Shown here piece after piece: positions 1 through 9,462 of a DNA stretch of 64,000 bases (position 1 is its first letter; every line of letters starts with the position of its first letter). The notes under the pieces are model-generated. The model did not search any database. It was not told the DNA's origin and saw only the letters and a program-made list of their open reading frames with translations. A program made the position numbers and the translations under genes. The stretch comes from Oscheius onirici (lineage: Eukaryota; Nematoda; Chromadorea; Rhabditida; Rhabditidae): positions 62,064-126,063 of the forward strand of contig OW051468.1 of NCBI GenBank assembly GCA_932521025.1, read 5' to 3'.

Positions 1-98
1 CTCTCAGGCTCTCAGACTCTGATCCTCCCAATCTTTCAGACTCTCAGTCTCCCAAAGACTCTCAGTCTCTCAGTCTCCCATTATTCCTTTTCCAGAAC

Positions 99-538
99 AT
101 GACCGCCTTGAAGAATATTAGTCTTCAAAAAGCCGACGCCGTCGAAATTGAGCGACGCTATAGTGGTCAAGCTCTCCGTCGAGCCGCCTACTGTCTCTAT
201 ATCACCATTGTGGTCAGTTCAGTGCGTCTCTCTCATTCTCCTTACAGATAGTCTGTACCGTACTCCTGTACCTCTACCCCTCCCTGCCCATGATCTCCCT
301 CTTCATCTTCATAAATCTTGGACTCCTCCTGTCTCTGTACTATTTCGTCAGTCTTGTTGTCAACTCGGAAAAGTCCGACCTCGTCTACGATGGAACTCGT
401 TTGGCTTGGCGACCAAGTTTCAGGTTACTTTTGACTGAAAAAGGATTAAAATTAACAATTTTCAGTACCCAAGGCTCCGAGATGCAGAGACGACAAAGCT
501 ACTTCAGAAACGAGCATCTCAGCTACTCATTCATCTAA
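99..538 (+). CDS. Small two-pass membrane protein, copy 1
   Basis: Three exons (99-212, 248-423, 466-538) join in frame to give 120 residues. The acceptor TTTTCCAG lies three bases before the ATG, fitting a trans-splice site, and AATAAA follows at 586-591. The N-terminus is charged, followed by two hydrophobic segments (about residues 31-48 and 51-73) and a polar Arg/Gln/Ser-rich tail. There is no cleavable signal peptide. I do not recognise the family. The introns are only 35 and 42 nt. Identical coding sequence recurs at 2178-2617, so copy number must be checked before judging expression. Function unknown; the model itself is well supported by frame and splice sites. Confidence 0.75.
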
Positions 539-849
539 AATTGTACTGTGGAGGAGTTTCGGAACGGGTTGTTAAACTGAATCTTAATAAAATGCCTCTA
601 GTTTGAAGTGATTCGGCAGCATGAAAAGTGTCCTTTGTCCAGAACGGATGAGATAAGTATAGAAGAACTAAATGGCCTTATCTAGACAGAATGCCCTGTT
701 CCGAAGAGTTCTTATTTTGAAACAAAGATCAGTCGAAACAGATGGAGAGACGGACAGGAAGAATCTTCTTGAACTTTGTTCAAAGCGAGATATTTCTGTA
801 GCGAAAGGTTAGAAGCAAGGCAAGAGAAGACTGTACCCTCAAAATAAAA

Positions 850-1262
850 ATATCATGTAACTCTCCTCAAAGGAGAGTTTTGCAAAATTTCCCCCCAACC
901 ACTGTTCTCACAGGGTCGCAGCGTTCTGATACCTCAAAAGCTTGAACTTGTAAAAAGTTAGATTATGTATTTTCATGGTAGGTCATAAACTAGTCACGAC
1001 GACACGATACAGTTTCTACTTTGGTCCCAATGACCTAGTGGATAGCATCGTTGTCTGGCAATCAAACGTCACCAGGGGATTGTTGGTTCGATCCCCGCCG
1101 GCAAAAAAGTTTTTTGTTTTTTTAGTTTCTGGGGTTTTCGAGGGTGGTGAACACGACTGTGATGTCCATTTTCTTTTTTGTCGCTTTAAAATCAGTCGGA
1201 GGGACCTGTTCAGAGTATTTTGCCTATGGCAAAATGAATATTCTATTCTATTCTAATTTCTT
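850..1262 (+). repeat. Dispersed repeat with internal tRNA-like module and LINE-like tail (copy 1)
   Basis: An approximately 410-bp repeat beginning near TGTAACTCTCCTC. At about 1021-1106 it holds a tRNA-like module: box A-like TGACCTAGTGGATAG and box B GGTTCGATCCC. It ends in GGCAAAATGAATATTCTATT followed by ATTCT repeats. Relatives occur at 2929-3341 (duplicate), 26420-26770 (with module), 61587-61830 (without module) and 37495-37640 (deleted centre). The tail matches the 3' end of the LINE remnant near 21590-21625, as in SINE/LINE pairs. The cloverleaf is degenerate, so this is not a functional tRNA. Confidence 0.7.
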
Positions 1263-1844
1263 GCGAAAAATTGCACTTTCCCATGGTATCCGGAACTGTT
1301 CGCCCATTCGGAGAGTTTGCTTCCAGATCATAAACTATAATCTTTTAGAAGATACGGTCCTCCCAGCTCACCCGCTGACGCAGGCCGAGTTCGTAAACCT
1401 TATCTCGTACCTATTTAAGTCGGGAAGGAGGGGCTGCTTTTCATTACTTTCATTACTGTTTTCCCCCAGTTAACAATAGACCGCCACCGCCACATTTCGC
1501 GTCGTCGTCGGTCTTTTTCCAAGACAGATGGTACACCCCCGAACAGCGTGTGCGTCCGTCCACCATCTTCTTGTCTTGCTCTTTCTATTTTACTCTAAAA
1601 AAGGAGCAAAAATGTTCTCGTACGGATTGACCACCTTTTCCAATAATGTAGAAACGCAGTCACCAAGGACGAGACTCAGGCTCTCTCGCCAACGTGTCCA
1701 GACCGTGAAAATATCGAAAAACTGCCACGGAACTACTTGTTGGTCATAGTTTGGTCGCAACAGACGTGCTCTCCTATATACCCCCACCCGCCATGATAAC
1801 AGACGGCGTACGGGTGCGACCGCAAGAGGCTTGAGCCAGTTGAT

Positions 1845-2166
1845 TTGAGTCTCTCTCAGTCTCCCAGACTCTCAGTCTCTGATTCTCCCAGTCTTTCAGA
1901 CTCTCAAACTCTCAATCTCTGTCTCTCAGTCTCTGTCTTTCTCAGACTTTCACTCTTCCAGACTTTGAGTCTTCCAGTCTCCCAGACTCTCAATGTCTCA
2001 GTCTTTCAGCCTTCCAGTCTCTCAAACTCTGAGACTCTCAGTCTCATTCTCCCAAGACTCTCATCGTCAGTCTCTCAGACTCTCAGGCTCTCAGACTCTG
2101 ATCCTCCCAATCTTTCAGACTCTCAGTCTCCCAAAGACTCTCAGTCTCTCAGTCTCCCATTATTCC
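1845..2166 (+). repeat. CT-rich imperfect short tandem repeat
   Basis: About 320 bp of imperfect CTCTCAG/ACTCTCAGTCTC units immediately upstream of the second membrane-protein gene. The last 80 bp recur at 1-86 in copy 1. Open frames inside it are low-complexity Leu/Ser/Gln and not credible genes. It ends in the polypyrimidine tract that serves as the gene's acceptor. Confidence 0.9.
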
Positions 2167-2177
2167 TTTTCCAGAAC

Positions 2178-2617
2178 ATGACCGCCTTGAAGAATATTAG
2201 TCTTCAAAAAGCCGACGCCGTCGAAATTGAGCGACGCTATAGTGGTCAAGCTCTCCGTCGAGCCGCCTACTGTCTCTATATCACCATTGTGGTCAGTTCA
2301 GTGCGTCTCTCTCATTCTCCTTACAGATAGTCTGTACCGTACTCCTGTACCTCTACCCCTCCCTGCCCATGATCTCCCTCTTCATCTTCATAAATCTTGG
2401 ACTCCTCCTGTCTCTGTACTATTTCGTCAGTCTTGTTGTCAACTCGGAAAAGTCCGACCTCGTCTACGATGGAACTCGTTTGGCTTGGCGACCAAGTTTC
2501 AGGTTACTTTTGACTGAAAAAGGATTAAAATTAACAATTTTCAGTACCCAAGGCTCCGAGATGCAGAGACGACAAAGCTACTTCAGAAACGAGCATCTCA
2601 GCTACTCATTCATCTAA
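2178..2617 (+). CDS. Small two-pass membrane protein, copy 2
   Basis: Exons 2178-2291, 2327-2502 and 2545-2617, identical to the gene at 99-538 including introns and the AATAAA (2665-2670). It encodes 120 residues with two predicted membrane segments and no family I recognise. It is the complete copy in this window, with 5' flank present. It lies about 970 bp upstream of the aspartyl protease on the same strand. Confidence 0.75.
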
Positions 2618-2928
2618 AATTGTACTGTGGAGGAGTTTCGGAACGGGTTGTTAAACTGAATCTTAATAAAATGCCTCTAGTTTGAAGTGATTCGGCAGCA
2701 TGAAAAGTGTCCTTTGTCCAGAACGGATGAGATAAGTATAGAAGAACTAAATGGCCTTATCTAGACAGAATGCCCTGTTCCGAAGAGTTCTTATTTTGAA
2801 ACAAAGATCAGTCGAAACAGATGGAGAGACGGACAGGAAGAATCTTCTTGAACTTTGTTCAAAGCGAGATATTTCTGTAGCGAAAGGTTAGAAGCAAGGC
2901 AAGAGAAGACTGTACCCTCAAAATAAAA

Positions 2929-3341
2929 ATATCATGTAACTCTCCTCAAAGGAGAGTTTTGCAAAATTTCCCCCCAACCACTGTTCTCACAGGGTCGCAG
3001 CGTTCTGATACCTCAAAAGCTTGAACTTGTAAAAAGTTAGATTATGTATTTTCATGGTAGGTCATAAACTAGTCACGACGACACGATACAGTTTCTACTT
3101 TGGTCCCAATGACCTAGTGGATAGCATCGTTGTCTGGCAATCAAACGTCACCAGGGGATTGTTGGTTCGATCCCCGCCGGCAAAAAAGTTTTTTGTTTTT
3201 TTAGTTTCTGGGGTTTTCGAGGGTGGTGAACACGACTGTGATGTCCATTTTCTTTTTTGTCGCTTTAAAATCAGTCGGAGGGACCTGTTCAGAGTATTTT
3301 GCCTATGGCAAAATGAATATTCTATTCTATTCTAATTTCTT
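2929..3341 (+). repeat. Dispersed tRNA-like repeat (copy 2)
   Basis: Exact duplicate of the 850-1262 element, carried along by the tandem duplication. The tRNA-like module is at about 3100-3185. Confidence 0.7.
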
Positions 3342-3477
3342 GCGAAAAATTGCACTTTCCCATGGTATCCGGAACTGTTCGCCCATTCGGAGAGTTTGCT
3401 TCCAGATCATAAACTATAATCTTTTAGAAGATACGGTCCTCCCAGCTCACCCGCTGACGCAGGCCGAGTTCGTAAAC

Positions 3478-3591
3478 CTTATCTCGTACCTATTTAAGTC
3501 GGGAAGGAGGGGCTGCTTTTCATTACTTTCATTACTGTTTTCCCCCAGTTAACAATAGAAAACCCTGCATAAAACCCTTCAAATTGCAGGT
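3478..3591 (+). promoter_or_regulatory. Upstream region of the aspartyl protease: GATA site, TATA-like box, splice acceptor
   Basis: CTTATC at 3478-3483 is a GATA site on the minus strand and TATTTAAG at 3491-3498 is TATA-like. TTGCAG ends at 3589, two bases before the ATG, and fits a spliced-leader acceptor. GATA sites are typical of nematode gut genes and ASP-1 of C. elegans is gut-expressed, so intestinal expression is a reasonable inference. The GATA and TATA-like motifs also occur in duplicate copy 1 at 1399-1419, where they no longer lead into the protease. Confidence 0.45.
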
Positions 3592-6396
3592 ATGAAGACC
3601 CTGGTCCTGCTGCTGGCCGTCGTGGCCATGGCCACAGCCGACGTCTTCACGATGGAGACGAGAAATACCGAGTCAATGATCGCTCGTCAGATTCGGTCAG
3701 TTTCCTGGAATTCTCTTTAGAAATTTGAACAATTCAGTGAGGGAACCCGTCAGTTCTATCTCGAGCAGCAGGCCCTCGCCCGTGCTCAGGTTCTTGCCAC
3801 CGGATCGGAGCCTTTCGTCGACTACAGTGATGACTTCTACCTCGGAAAGATCACCCTCGGTACTCCTGGTAAGTGAGAAAATAATCGCTTTCCGTGAGAA
3901 ATAATCTTCTCAGTCAAAAAGCTTTAAAATGAGTCCAAACTTGCCTGGAGTCTCCAGGACTAAAAATAAATTTTGAAACTTTTTTAAACCTTCTAGAAAA
4001 CCAAAATATTTCGGTCCCAATGGATCAAATACTGTACCGGAAACTAAGAAAACGCACTAAGCAATTCTGCACAGTCCCCACTTTAATAGCAATTCGAATC
4101 CTTTCAAAAAACGGCATTTTGGACTGGGAATCGGGTCAGCGTCGGTCGGTTGCTCATAACTCTTTCGGGATACATGGATTCTGTCCTAAACTTTGGCTAT
4201 TTCTTAGCAATATGATACCCAACAATGTTCCAAAATATGAATGGATCACGTAGATCTTCAGCTGATTTCCGGGCGGACCTATTCTGCAGGCACTGAAAAT
4301 GGGTCCTTTGCATAACTGGTTTGTTACAAAAATAGAGCTCGACCGTAACCCATTTGTTTCCCCGCGAGACCCTTATAACATGGAAACGTAGGATGCTCAG
4401 CCAAGTTTTCTGTTGTTATTCCGGTCTCGCGGCGAACTAAATGGGTTACGGTCGAGCTCTCTTTTTTTGAACGAAACATAAATTGGGTCAAAAACTACTC
4501 TGCAACAGTAAAACATCTGTATCTCATAGGAACCTCATTTGGTGACGACCATATATTGGGACATTATCCGCTACTGTACGGACAAAGCTCTCTCTCCATG
4601 GCTTTTTAAGTCCTACTCATTATACTTGGGCGTCGAGTCGAAAAGCCGAGTCACGAGCCGATTCGAGTCGAGTCGAGCCGACTCGCGGGCCAAGTCAGGT
4701 CGAGTCGAGTCGAGCTGACTTGTGGCTCAAATCGAGCTCGACTCGACTCGGCTCGAGTCGAGGTGCCCAAGTATACTACTCATCTCAAAGTTAGGGAGTG
4801 TGTCAGAAAAACCATTCTTATCTTCTACCATTTGGTCACAAAGTCACATTTCTTTGAGCCATTTTGCTCTTATCAACTTCCGATTCTTGACTCGTGGCTC
4901 TGATTATCAGAACTAGCTGCTGGCAAACACGCATCCAAAGATAATCGAGATCTATGGAAACGTACATTTTCAGCTCAAACCTTCGAAGTTGTCCTGGATA
5001 CCGGTTCCTCGAATCTGTGGGTCATCGATGCCAAATGTACCACGGCTGCCTGCAAGGGAGGCTACCCAAAATACACTCGTCACCAGTTTGATACCACCAA
5101 GTCCAGCACCTACAAGGCTGAGACTCAGACCTTTGCCATCACGTATGGATCTGGAAGCTGCTCTGGACATCTGGCCAAGGATGTCCTGACTTTCGGAGGT
5201 CTCAAGGTCGCCAGTCAGGAGTTTGGAGTATCTGAACAAGTTGCTACCGTCTTCCAGCATCAGCCTATGGACGGAATCTTGGGTCAGTTCAAGGGGCAGA
5301 TTCCTATATTCCCCCCCCCAACTTGGATTTTTGGCTGCGGCGGGGGCAATTCAATTTTTCCTACTCTCGTTTTCATTTTCCAGCTTTGTCCCAGTGACAA
5401 AAATTATAGCCCTGATCAAGCTCTACAACTTTGCAAAACATTGTGAAGCGTGAAAATGTTGTTATCACTGTGAAATATGATTTTTGCCTTGGTTGACAGG
5501 TTTTGGCTTACAATCAGTGATAACAGCAATTTCACGCTTCAAAATGTTCTGCAAAGCTTGATCAAGTCTAAAACTTTGCTCACTGGGACAAAGCTGGAAA
5601 ATGTAAACGAAAGCCCGCAAATTTAGATTTTCAAAAACCCCAAGTTTTGGGGGGGGGGCGTAAAGATACCGCCCCGAGTTGAAGAGAGACAGTCAGAAAG
5701 TTGAACTTTTTCAGGACTTGCCTGGCCTGCCATAGCTGTCGACAAGGTCGTCCCTCCTATGCAGAACGTTCTCTCTCAGCTTGACAAGCCGCTCTTTACC
5801 GTCTGGATGGACCGCAAGAAGGCACCAGCCACTGGACAGAACGCCGGTTTGATTACCTACGGTGCCCTTGATACTACCAACTGTGCCTCCAACTTTGTCT
5901 ACGTCCCTCTGTCATCCGAAACGTACTGGCAGTTCCCGATGCAGGGCGTCACAGCCGGCAGCTACACCAATACTAAGACTGTCCAGGTCATTTCTGATAC
6001 CGGTACCAGCTGGATCGCTGCCCCTACTGCCGACTTCAATGGAATTCTCTCGGCTATTGGAGCCAAGCACAATGCTGCTCAGGGAGTCTGGACTCTGCCC
6101 TGCTCTCAGCAGACCACCGGCGGAAAGAACATCGTCTTGACCATTGGAGGAGCCAAATATACCATTCCGCCCGTCGAATACATTCTTGACCTCGGTCTCG
6201 GTGGCGGACAGTGCGCCGTGACTCTGATGACCATGGGCAGCGGAGGATTTGGACCTCAATGGATCTTGGGAGATACCTTCATTCGTACATGTAAGACGCG
6301 ACTCGTTCTATGTTTATCCGAAATTCAGACTGTAACGTTTACGATATTGGCGGTAAGAGAATCGGATTCTCCCTTGCCAAGCACTCTGGAATCTAA
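3592..6396 (+). CDS. asp-1: Pepsin-family aspartyl protease, ASP-1-like
   Basis: Five exons (3592-3695, 3738-3868, 4974-5282, 5715-6290, 6329-6396) encode 395 residues, close to the 396 I recall for C. elegans ASP-1. A signal peptide (MKTLVLLLAVVAMATA) is followed by a propeptide and the two catalytic triads: LDTGSSNLWV with Asp87 and ISDTGTSW with Asp276. ILGDTFIR and YCNVYDIGGKRIGF close the C-terminal lobe. It is expected to be a secreted or lysosomal acid protease of the gut that digests food protein. AATAAA follows at 6429-6434. Introns 2 and 3 (1105 and 432 bp) are enlarged by foldback elements, whereas the other two are about 40 bp. The ASP-1 subgroup rests on remembered similarity (for example FVDYxDDFYLG and VPPMQN), so the exact orthologue is less sure than the family. 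Confidence 0.95.
4335..4459. mobile_element. Foldback element (GAGCTCGACCGTAACCCATT arms)
   Basis: The left arm beginning GAGCTCGACCGTAACCCATT is mirrored by AATGGGTTACGGTCGAGCTC at 4440-4459, inside protease intron 2. The centre carries CTCAGCCAAGTTTTCTGTTG, whose complement recurs in a relative at 27738-27876 and, in part, in a different foldback family at 11776-11957 and 38098-38260. Confidence 0.8.
4621..4775. mobile_element. MITE with TATACTTGGGC terminal inverted repeats and GAGTC-rich interior
   Basis: Perfect ends TATACTTGGGC (4621-4631) and GCCCAAGTATA (4765-4775) enclose about 130 bp made of GAGTC/GACTC repeats that switch orientation. The outer TA pairs fit a TA target duplication (Tc1/mariner-like), which is inferred. 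It lies in protease intron 2. Confidence 0.75.
5311..5659. mobile_element. Large imperfect foldback in protease intron 3
   Basis: A C-tract at 5311-5319 faces a G-tract at 5649-5658. Between them long arms mirror each other, for example CATTTTCCAGCTTTGTCCCA on the left and TGGGACAAAGCTGGAAAATG on the right. It fills most of the intron. No coding capacity. Confidence 0.75.
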
Positions 6397-6831
6397 GACT
6401 CTGCCCTTTTTGGGATACTGTACAGTGTAATAAACATATCATTTCGAAGAATTCTTTCTTCTTTGTGTTTTTAAAACGTTTCTTTTCTAAATTCATCCCT
6501 AAATAACATAAAACTGCAAAGAAAGGGCTAGAAAAACTCCTGAAATAGAAAGGTCCCGTTTGAACGAAAATACCTGTACGCAATTGCGTAGCTTCAGCAA
6601 TGGGGGCATTTTCGAGTACCTTGTTCCATTTCTGATTTTTCTACGTGTTTTCCCCATTTTCTCTATTGCTTTTGGCAAATTTTTTGTTTCCAAATAATTG
6701 AAAGAGGTCTAAAAAGTAGCAGACAAAAAAATTAGGCAAAAAACCCTTGTATTTTCCGTATACCAAGTCTTCTTTACATATTTTCTTCTTTCTACAGACT
6801 AAAAACCTTGTTTCATCTCAATTTTTCCAGG

Positions 6832-7822
6832 ATGTCGCTATTTAACAAGCCGAAGAAGACCAAAAGCCGAAATATCAGAAAGAAGGAGGTCGAAAAGGAC
6901 GAGGACGGCGATGAAGGTAAGTTTTCACAACTTTTCTTAGTTTCCTATGTAATCTTTCCGTCCAAATGGCTGGACGTCATAAAAAATGCGATATTTTTAA
7001 GGTTGTCGGAAATAACCTTTAAATTCAAGCCTGAATCCCTCTTTTTAGGCGACACCAGCAGAATAGAGGACATTCGAGAAATTCAGCGGGCTCGTGAGAG
7101 GAAAAACGGACTCACAGAGGTCGAATGTGCCGTCGGAATAGGGAAAGCTGCTGCTTTAGGAGAGGGAATTCAAGTTCAAGGAGGCACAATGGCCATGACG
7201 GATCGACAGAAGGCTAAACTCGAGGCGGCCGGTATTGAAGCCGGTATCAGGTGAGAAGTGTCGAATTTCGTCATGAAATGTACGTAATTCAGAGATCAAT
7301 TTGCCAAGGAATCTATGCTTCGCGATGAACACGAAGAACTGAAGAGATTCATCGACGAGGGATTGAAGAGAGTCACAGGCGAGGAGACTGCAGCGACAGC
7401 AGAAGATGAGGAAGTAAGCTTACTTGTTTTTTATCCTAAATTTTTTTGCTGAACTTCCAATTATGATAAGAATAGTAATTCCTTCAATTTCAGATCACAG
7501 ACGTGTTACAAAGAGCCGCCCACAAGTTCAAGGGATTCCGAAGCAAGGGCGAAAACGAGCTTCTCTCGGAGAATATGCTCGCAGGAATTCCAGAAGTTGA
7601 CCTGGGAATAAAGTAAACCATATTCAAAATTTCCATGAAAATAAATTTTAGCGCTCGAATCAGCAACATTCTGGACACGGAGAGGAAAAAAAAGGAAATG
7701 ATCCAGCAAGCTCTAAATCCGGACGCTTTCAAAGACGAAGACGAGCAGGTATGGCTTTTTTTTTCACTGAAAACGTGTTTTTTTTTCAGAAACCGAAGAG
7801 AAAACGCTTCCGACGAGATTGA
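6832..7822 (+). CDS. C9orf78/Tls1-family (Hep59) protein
   Basis: Six exons (6832-6916, 7049-7250, 7293-7413, 7494-7612, 7652-7748, 7790-7822) give 218 residues. The start follows TTTTTCCAG by one base. The basic N-terminus MSLFNKPKKTKSRNIRKK and the block LSENMLAGIPEVDLGI (residues 160-175) match the conserved core of human C9orf78, which I recall as LSNQMLSGIPEVDLGI. Family members bind spliceosome components, and fission yeast Tls1 affects splicing of telomere and silencing factors, so a nuclear splicing role is expected. It is shorter than the human protein (289) because the C-terminal tail is reduced to a basic KPKRKRFRRD. AATAAA at 7847-7852. The next gene begins about 210 bp downstream on the same strand, so an operon is possible. 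Confidence 0.88.
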
Positions 7823-8034
7823 TTAACAAATTGTACACTTTTCAAAATAAATTTCAAGGTATTTTTTTGCTTTTTTTGTCTTATTCCGCGATTGACCATC
7901 GTCCGGGACGGGAGCGGAAGTGTATGCACAGCCCACCCCGAACTGTCGACCGTGTCCCCCTTTCGGGACCTCCGCGCCGCCGCCTCTGAACCGCAAAGAT
8001 AGGCTTCAGTCCGTCGCCAACAACTGCCCGAGAT

Positions 8035-9062
8035 ATGGTCCGTTTATTGATTTTTGTGCCGTTGAATAAGCAAAACTTTTGCAGACTGAATTCTTCAGCC
8101 AGCACAGGATTGATGGTGGGTTTTTTGATGTCTTGTAAGATTCGTAGGGGGAGCCTGAACGTTGTTCAATACCTTTTTCAATAAGCTTTTGCCATTAATA
8201 TATTTTGCACGAATGCGAAGGGAAACTATAACTTTTTTTTTATAAAATAGTGAGGGCTGAAAAATACAGAAATACTCCGTCAAAATAGCAAGAAAGCCGT
8301 GTATCTCTCCCAGAAAAGTAGCAAAACCTGCATCTCTCCCAGTTAAAAAAAACTCTATGAGAGCACAAACTTTCAAAGAAGAGCAACCGCCGGCTGGAGA
8401 GGTAAGAAAACACTTCAGTTCAGCCGGGGTGTGTCTCCCTCCGTATCCAATTCTCCCCTCGAATGTATCCCATCTGCCGCAGTCCCTCACTTCCAGACTT
8501 AGCAGGCCTCGGCGGTTGTCTCCTTATACAAAAAAATTACCGCAGTTCTTTGCAGAAATTCGAGAATGTTTCAATGTGTACTGTCAGGAGGGACAGATCC
8601 GCAGTCCGGCTCAGCTGAGATGCGTACTGAGAAGTCTCGGCCACTCATCGACTGCCACAAAAACACAGCAGTATTACAAGAAATCTAGTGAGTTTTTGGG
8701 GAATATTGCAGTGGAAATGCTGTTTGTAGAGAAACCAATAGATTTTGCCACATTTCTTGGCATTGTGAAGGAGGAAGAGGAGTGTGGAGATGCCTTGACG
8801 GAAGTCATCAAAGCGCTCAAAGGCCTGGACAGGTGGGAAAATTCAAAAAAGGAAAATAGTTCAGATCTGGAACCAGAGCCATTCCTGCCACCGAGCTACG
8901 GGCCATTTTAACTTCGGTTGGCGAGAGAATGAGCCATCAGGAGATTGACTTCATTTTAGAACAGGTCAGTAAGGCACTGAAAGACCAACATACCTTTTTT
9001 AGATCGCCGTTGGTGGCATTGTTCCGCATCAAAAACTCATTCAGTTCATCTCGACAAAATAG
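8035..9062 (+). CDS. CALML4-like calmodulin-like EF-hand protein
   Basis: Proposed exons 8035-8037 (ATG only), 8085-8115, 8556-8687, 8730-8832, 8865-8964 and 9003-9062 give 142 residues beginning MTEFFSQHRID. EIRECFNVY, LRCVLRSLG, DFATFLGIV, ATELRAIL and GERMSHQEIDFILEQ follow the human CALML4 pattern (EYKECFSLYDKQQRG, LVAMRCLG, DFSTFL). The EF-hand loops look degenerate, so strong calcium binding is doubtful. CALML4 in mammals is a brush-border myosin VIIB light chain. Problems: the intron at 8833-8864 would be only 32 nt if family spacing is kept (44 nt with an acceptor at 8876, losing four residues), and intron 3 is 42 nt. The 440-bp second intron and the one-codon first exon also need transcript support. 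Confidence 0.75.
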
Positions 9063-9462
9063 ATATTTTTCACGATATTTTACGAAGTTGTAGCGTTGAA
9101 TCTTCGCCACAACTTTGTAGAACTTTGCGTCTGCAGAAAAGTGCTTTTTTCAGGCCTAAAAACTCGATTTCGCAAAGCCATTCCTTTCCTGTACTTTTAC
9201 CTCCCCTTCGCACTGTATTATATACAATTACCTCATACATTTTGGCCATTTGTACACAAAAATAAACTTTCTAATCTTTCTTCAATTGATATTTCTGCAA
9301 GATTTAGTAGTTTTCCGTTTTTATGGTTAAAAAGCTTTCCATTGGTGCCTCTACTCAAAATCAGATTTATCATACTGCGAAATACTGCGAAAAATATGCA
9401 TGCTTCCTGCTTTCTCGCGTTTTTCTCCTATTTTTCTAAAAAATCAAACTTTCAGATCTTAA

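Larger units (their letters stand above)
1..1480. repeat. Tandem duplication, copy 1 (cut by window edge)
   Basis: Bases 1-1480 match 2080-3559 at a constant offset of 2079, and all proteins encoded in the two stretches are identical. Identity stops at 1480/1481 versus 3559/3560. For a simple tandem duplication this makes the unit 2079 bp: copy 2 is 1481-3559, and copy 1 would start about 598 bp left of the window. It holds one membrane-protein gene, a tRNA-like repeat and the sequence that lies in front of the aspartyl protease gene in copy 2. The lack of divergence means a very recent event or an assembly artefact. Confidence 0.95.
1481..3559. repeat. Tandem duplication, copy 2 (complete 2079-bp unit)
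   Basis: The whole unit: 1481-1845 unique upstream sequence (with a TATA-like CCTATATAC near 1772), 1845-2166 CT-rich repeat, the membrane-protein gene, the tRNA-like repeat (2929-3341) and the stretch directly upstream of the aspartyl protease. Bases 2080-3559 are identical to 1-1480. The right end falls about 30 bp before the protease start codon. Confidence 0.93.

Noticed and set aside
1021-1106. Functional tRNA gene
   Set aside because: Box A and box B are present, but the acceptor, D and T stems do not form a standard cloverleaf, and copies differ by indels inside the module.
1590-1787. Minus-strand frame of 65 codons in the duplicated unit
   Set aside because: No homology, overlaps a TATA-like sequence and lies in the upstream region of the membrane-protein gene.
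4020-4253. 77-codon frame in protease intron 2
   Set aside because: Lies between good splice sites of a conserved gene, and part of it resembles dispersed repeat sequence.
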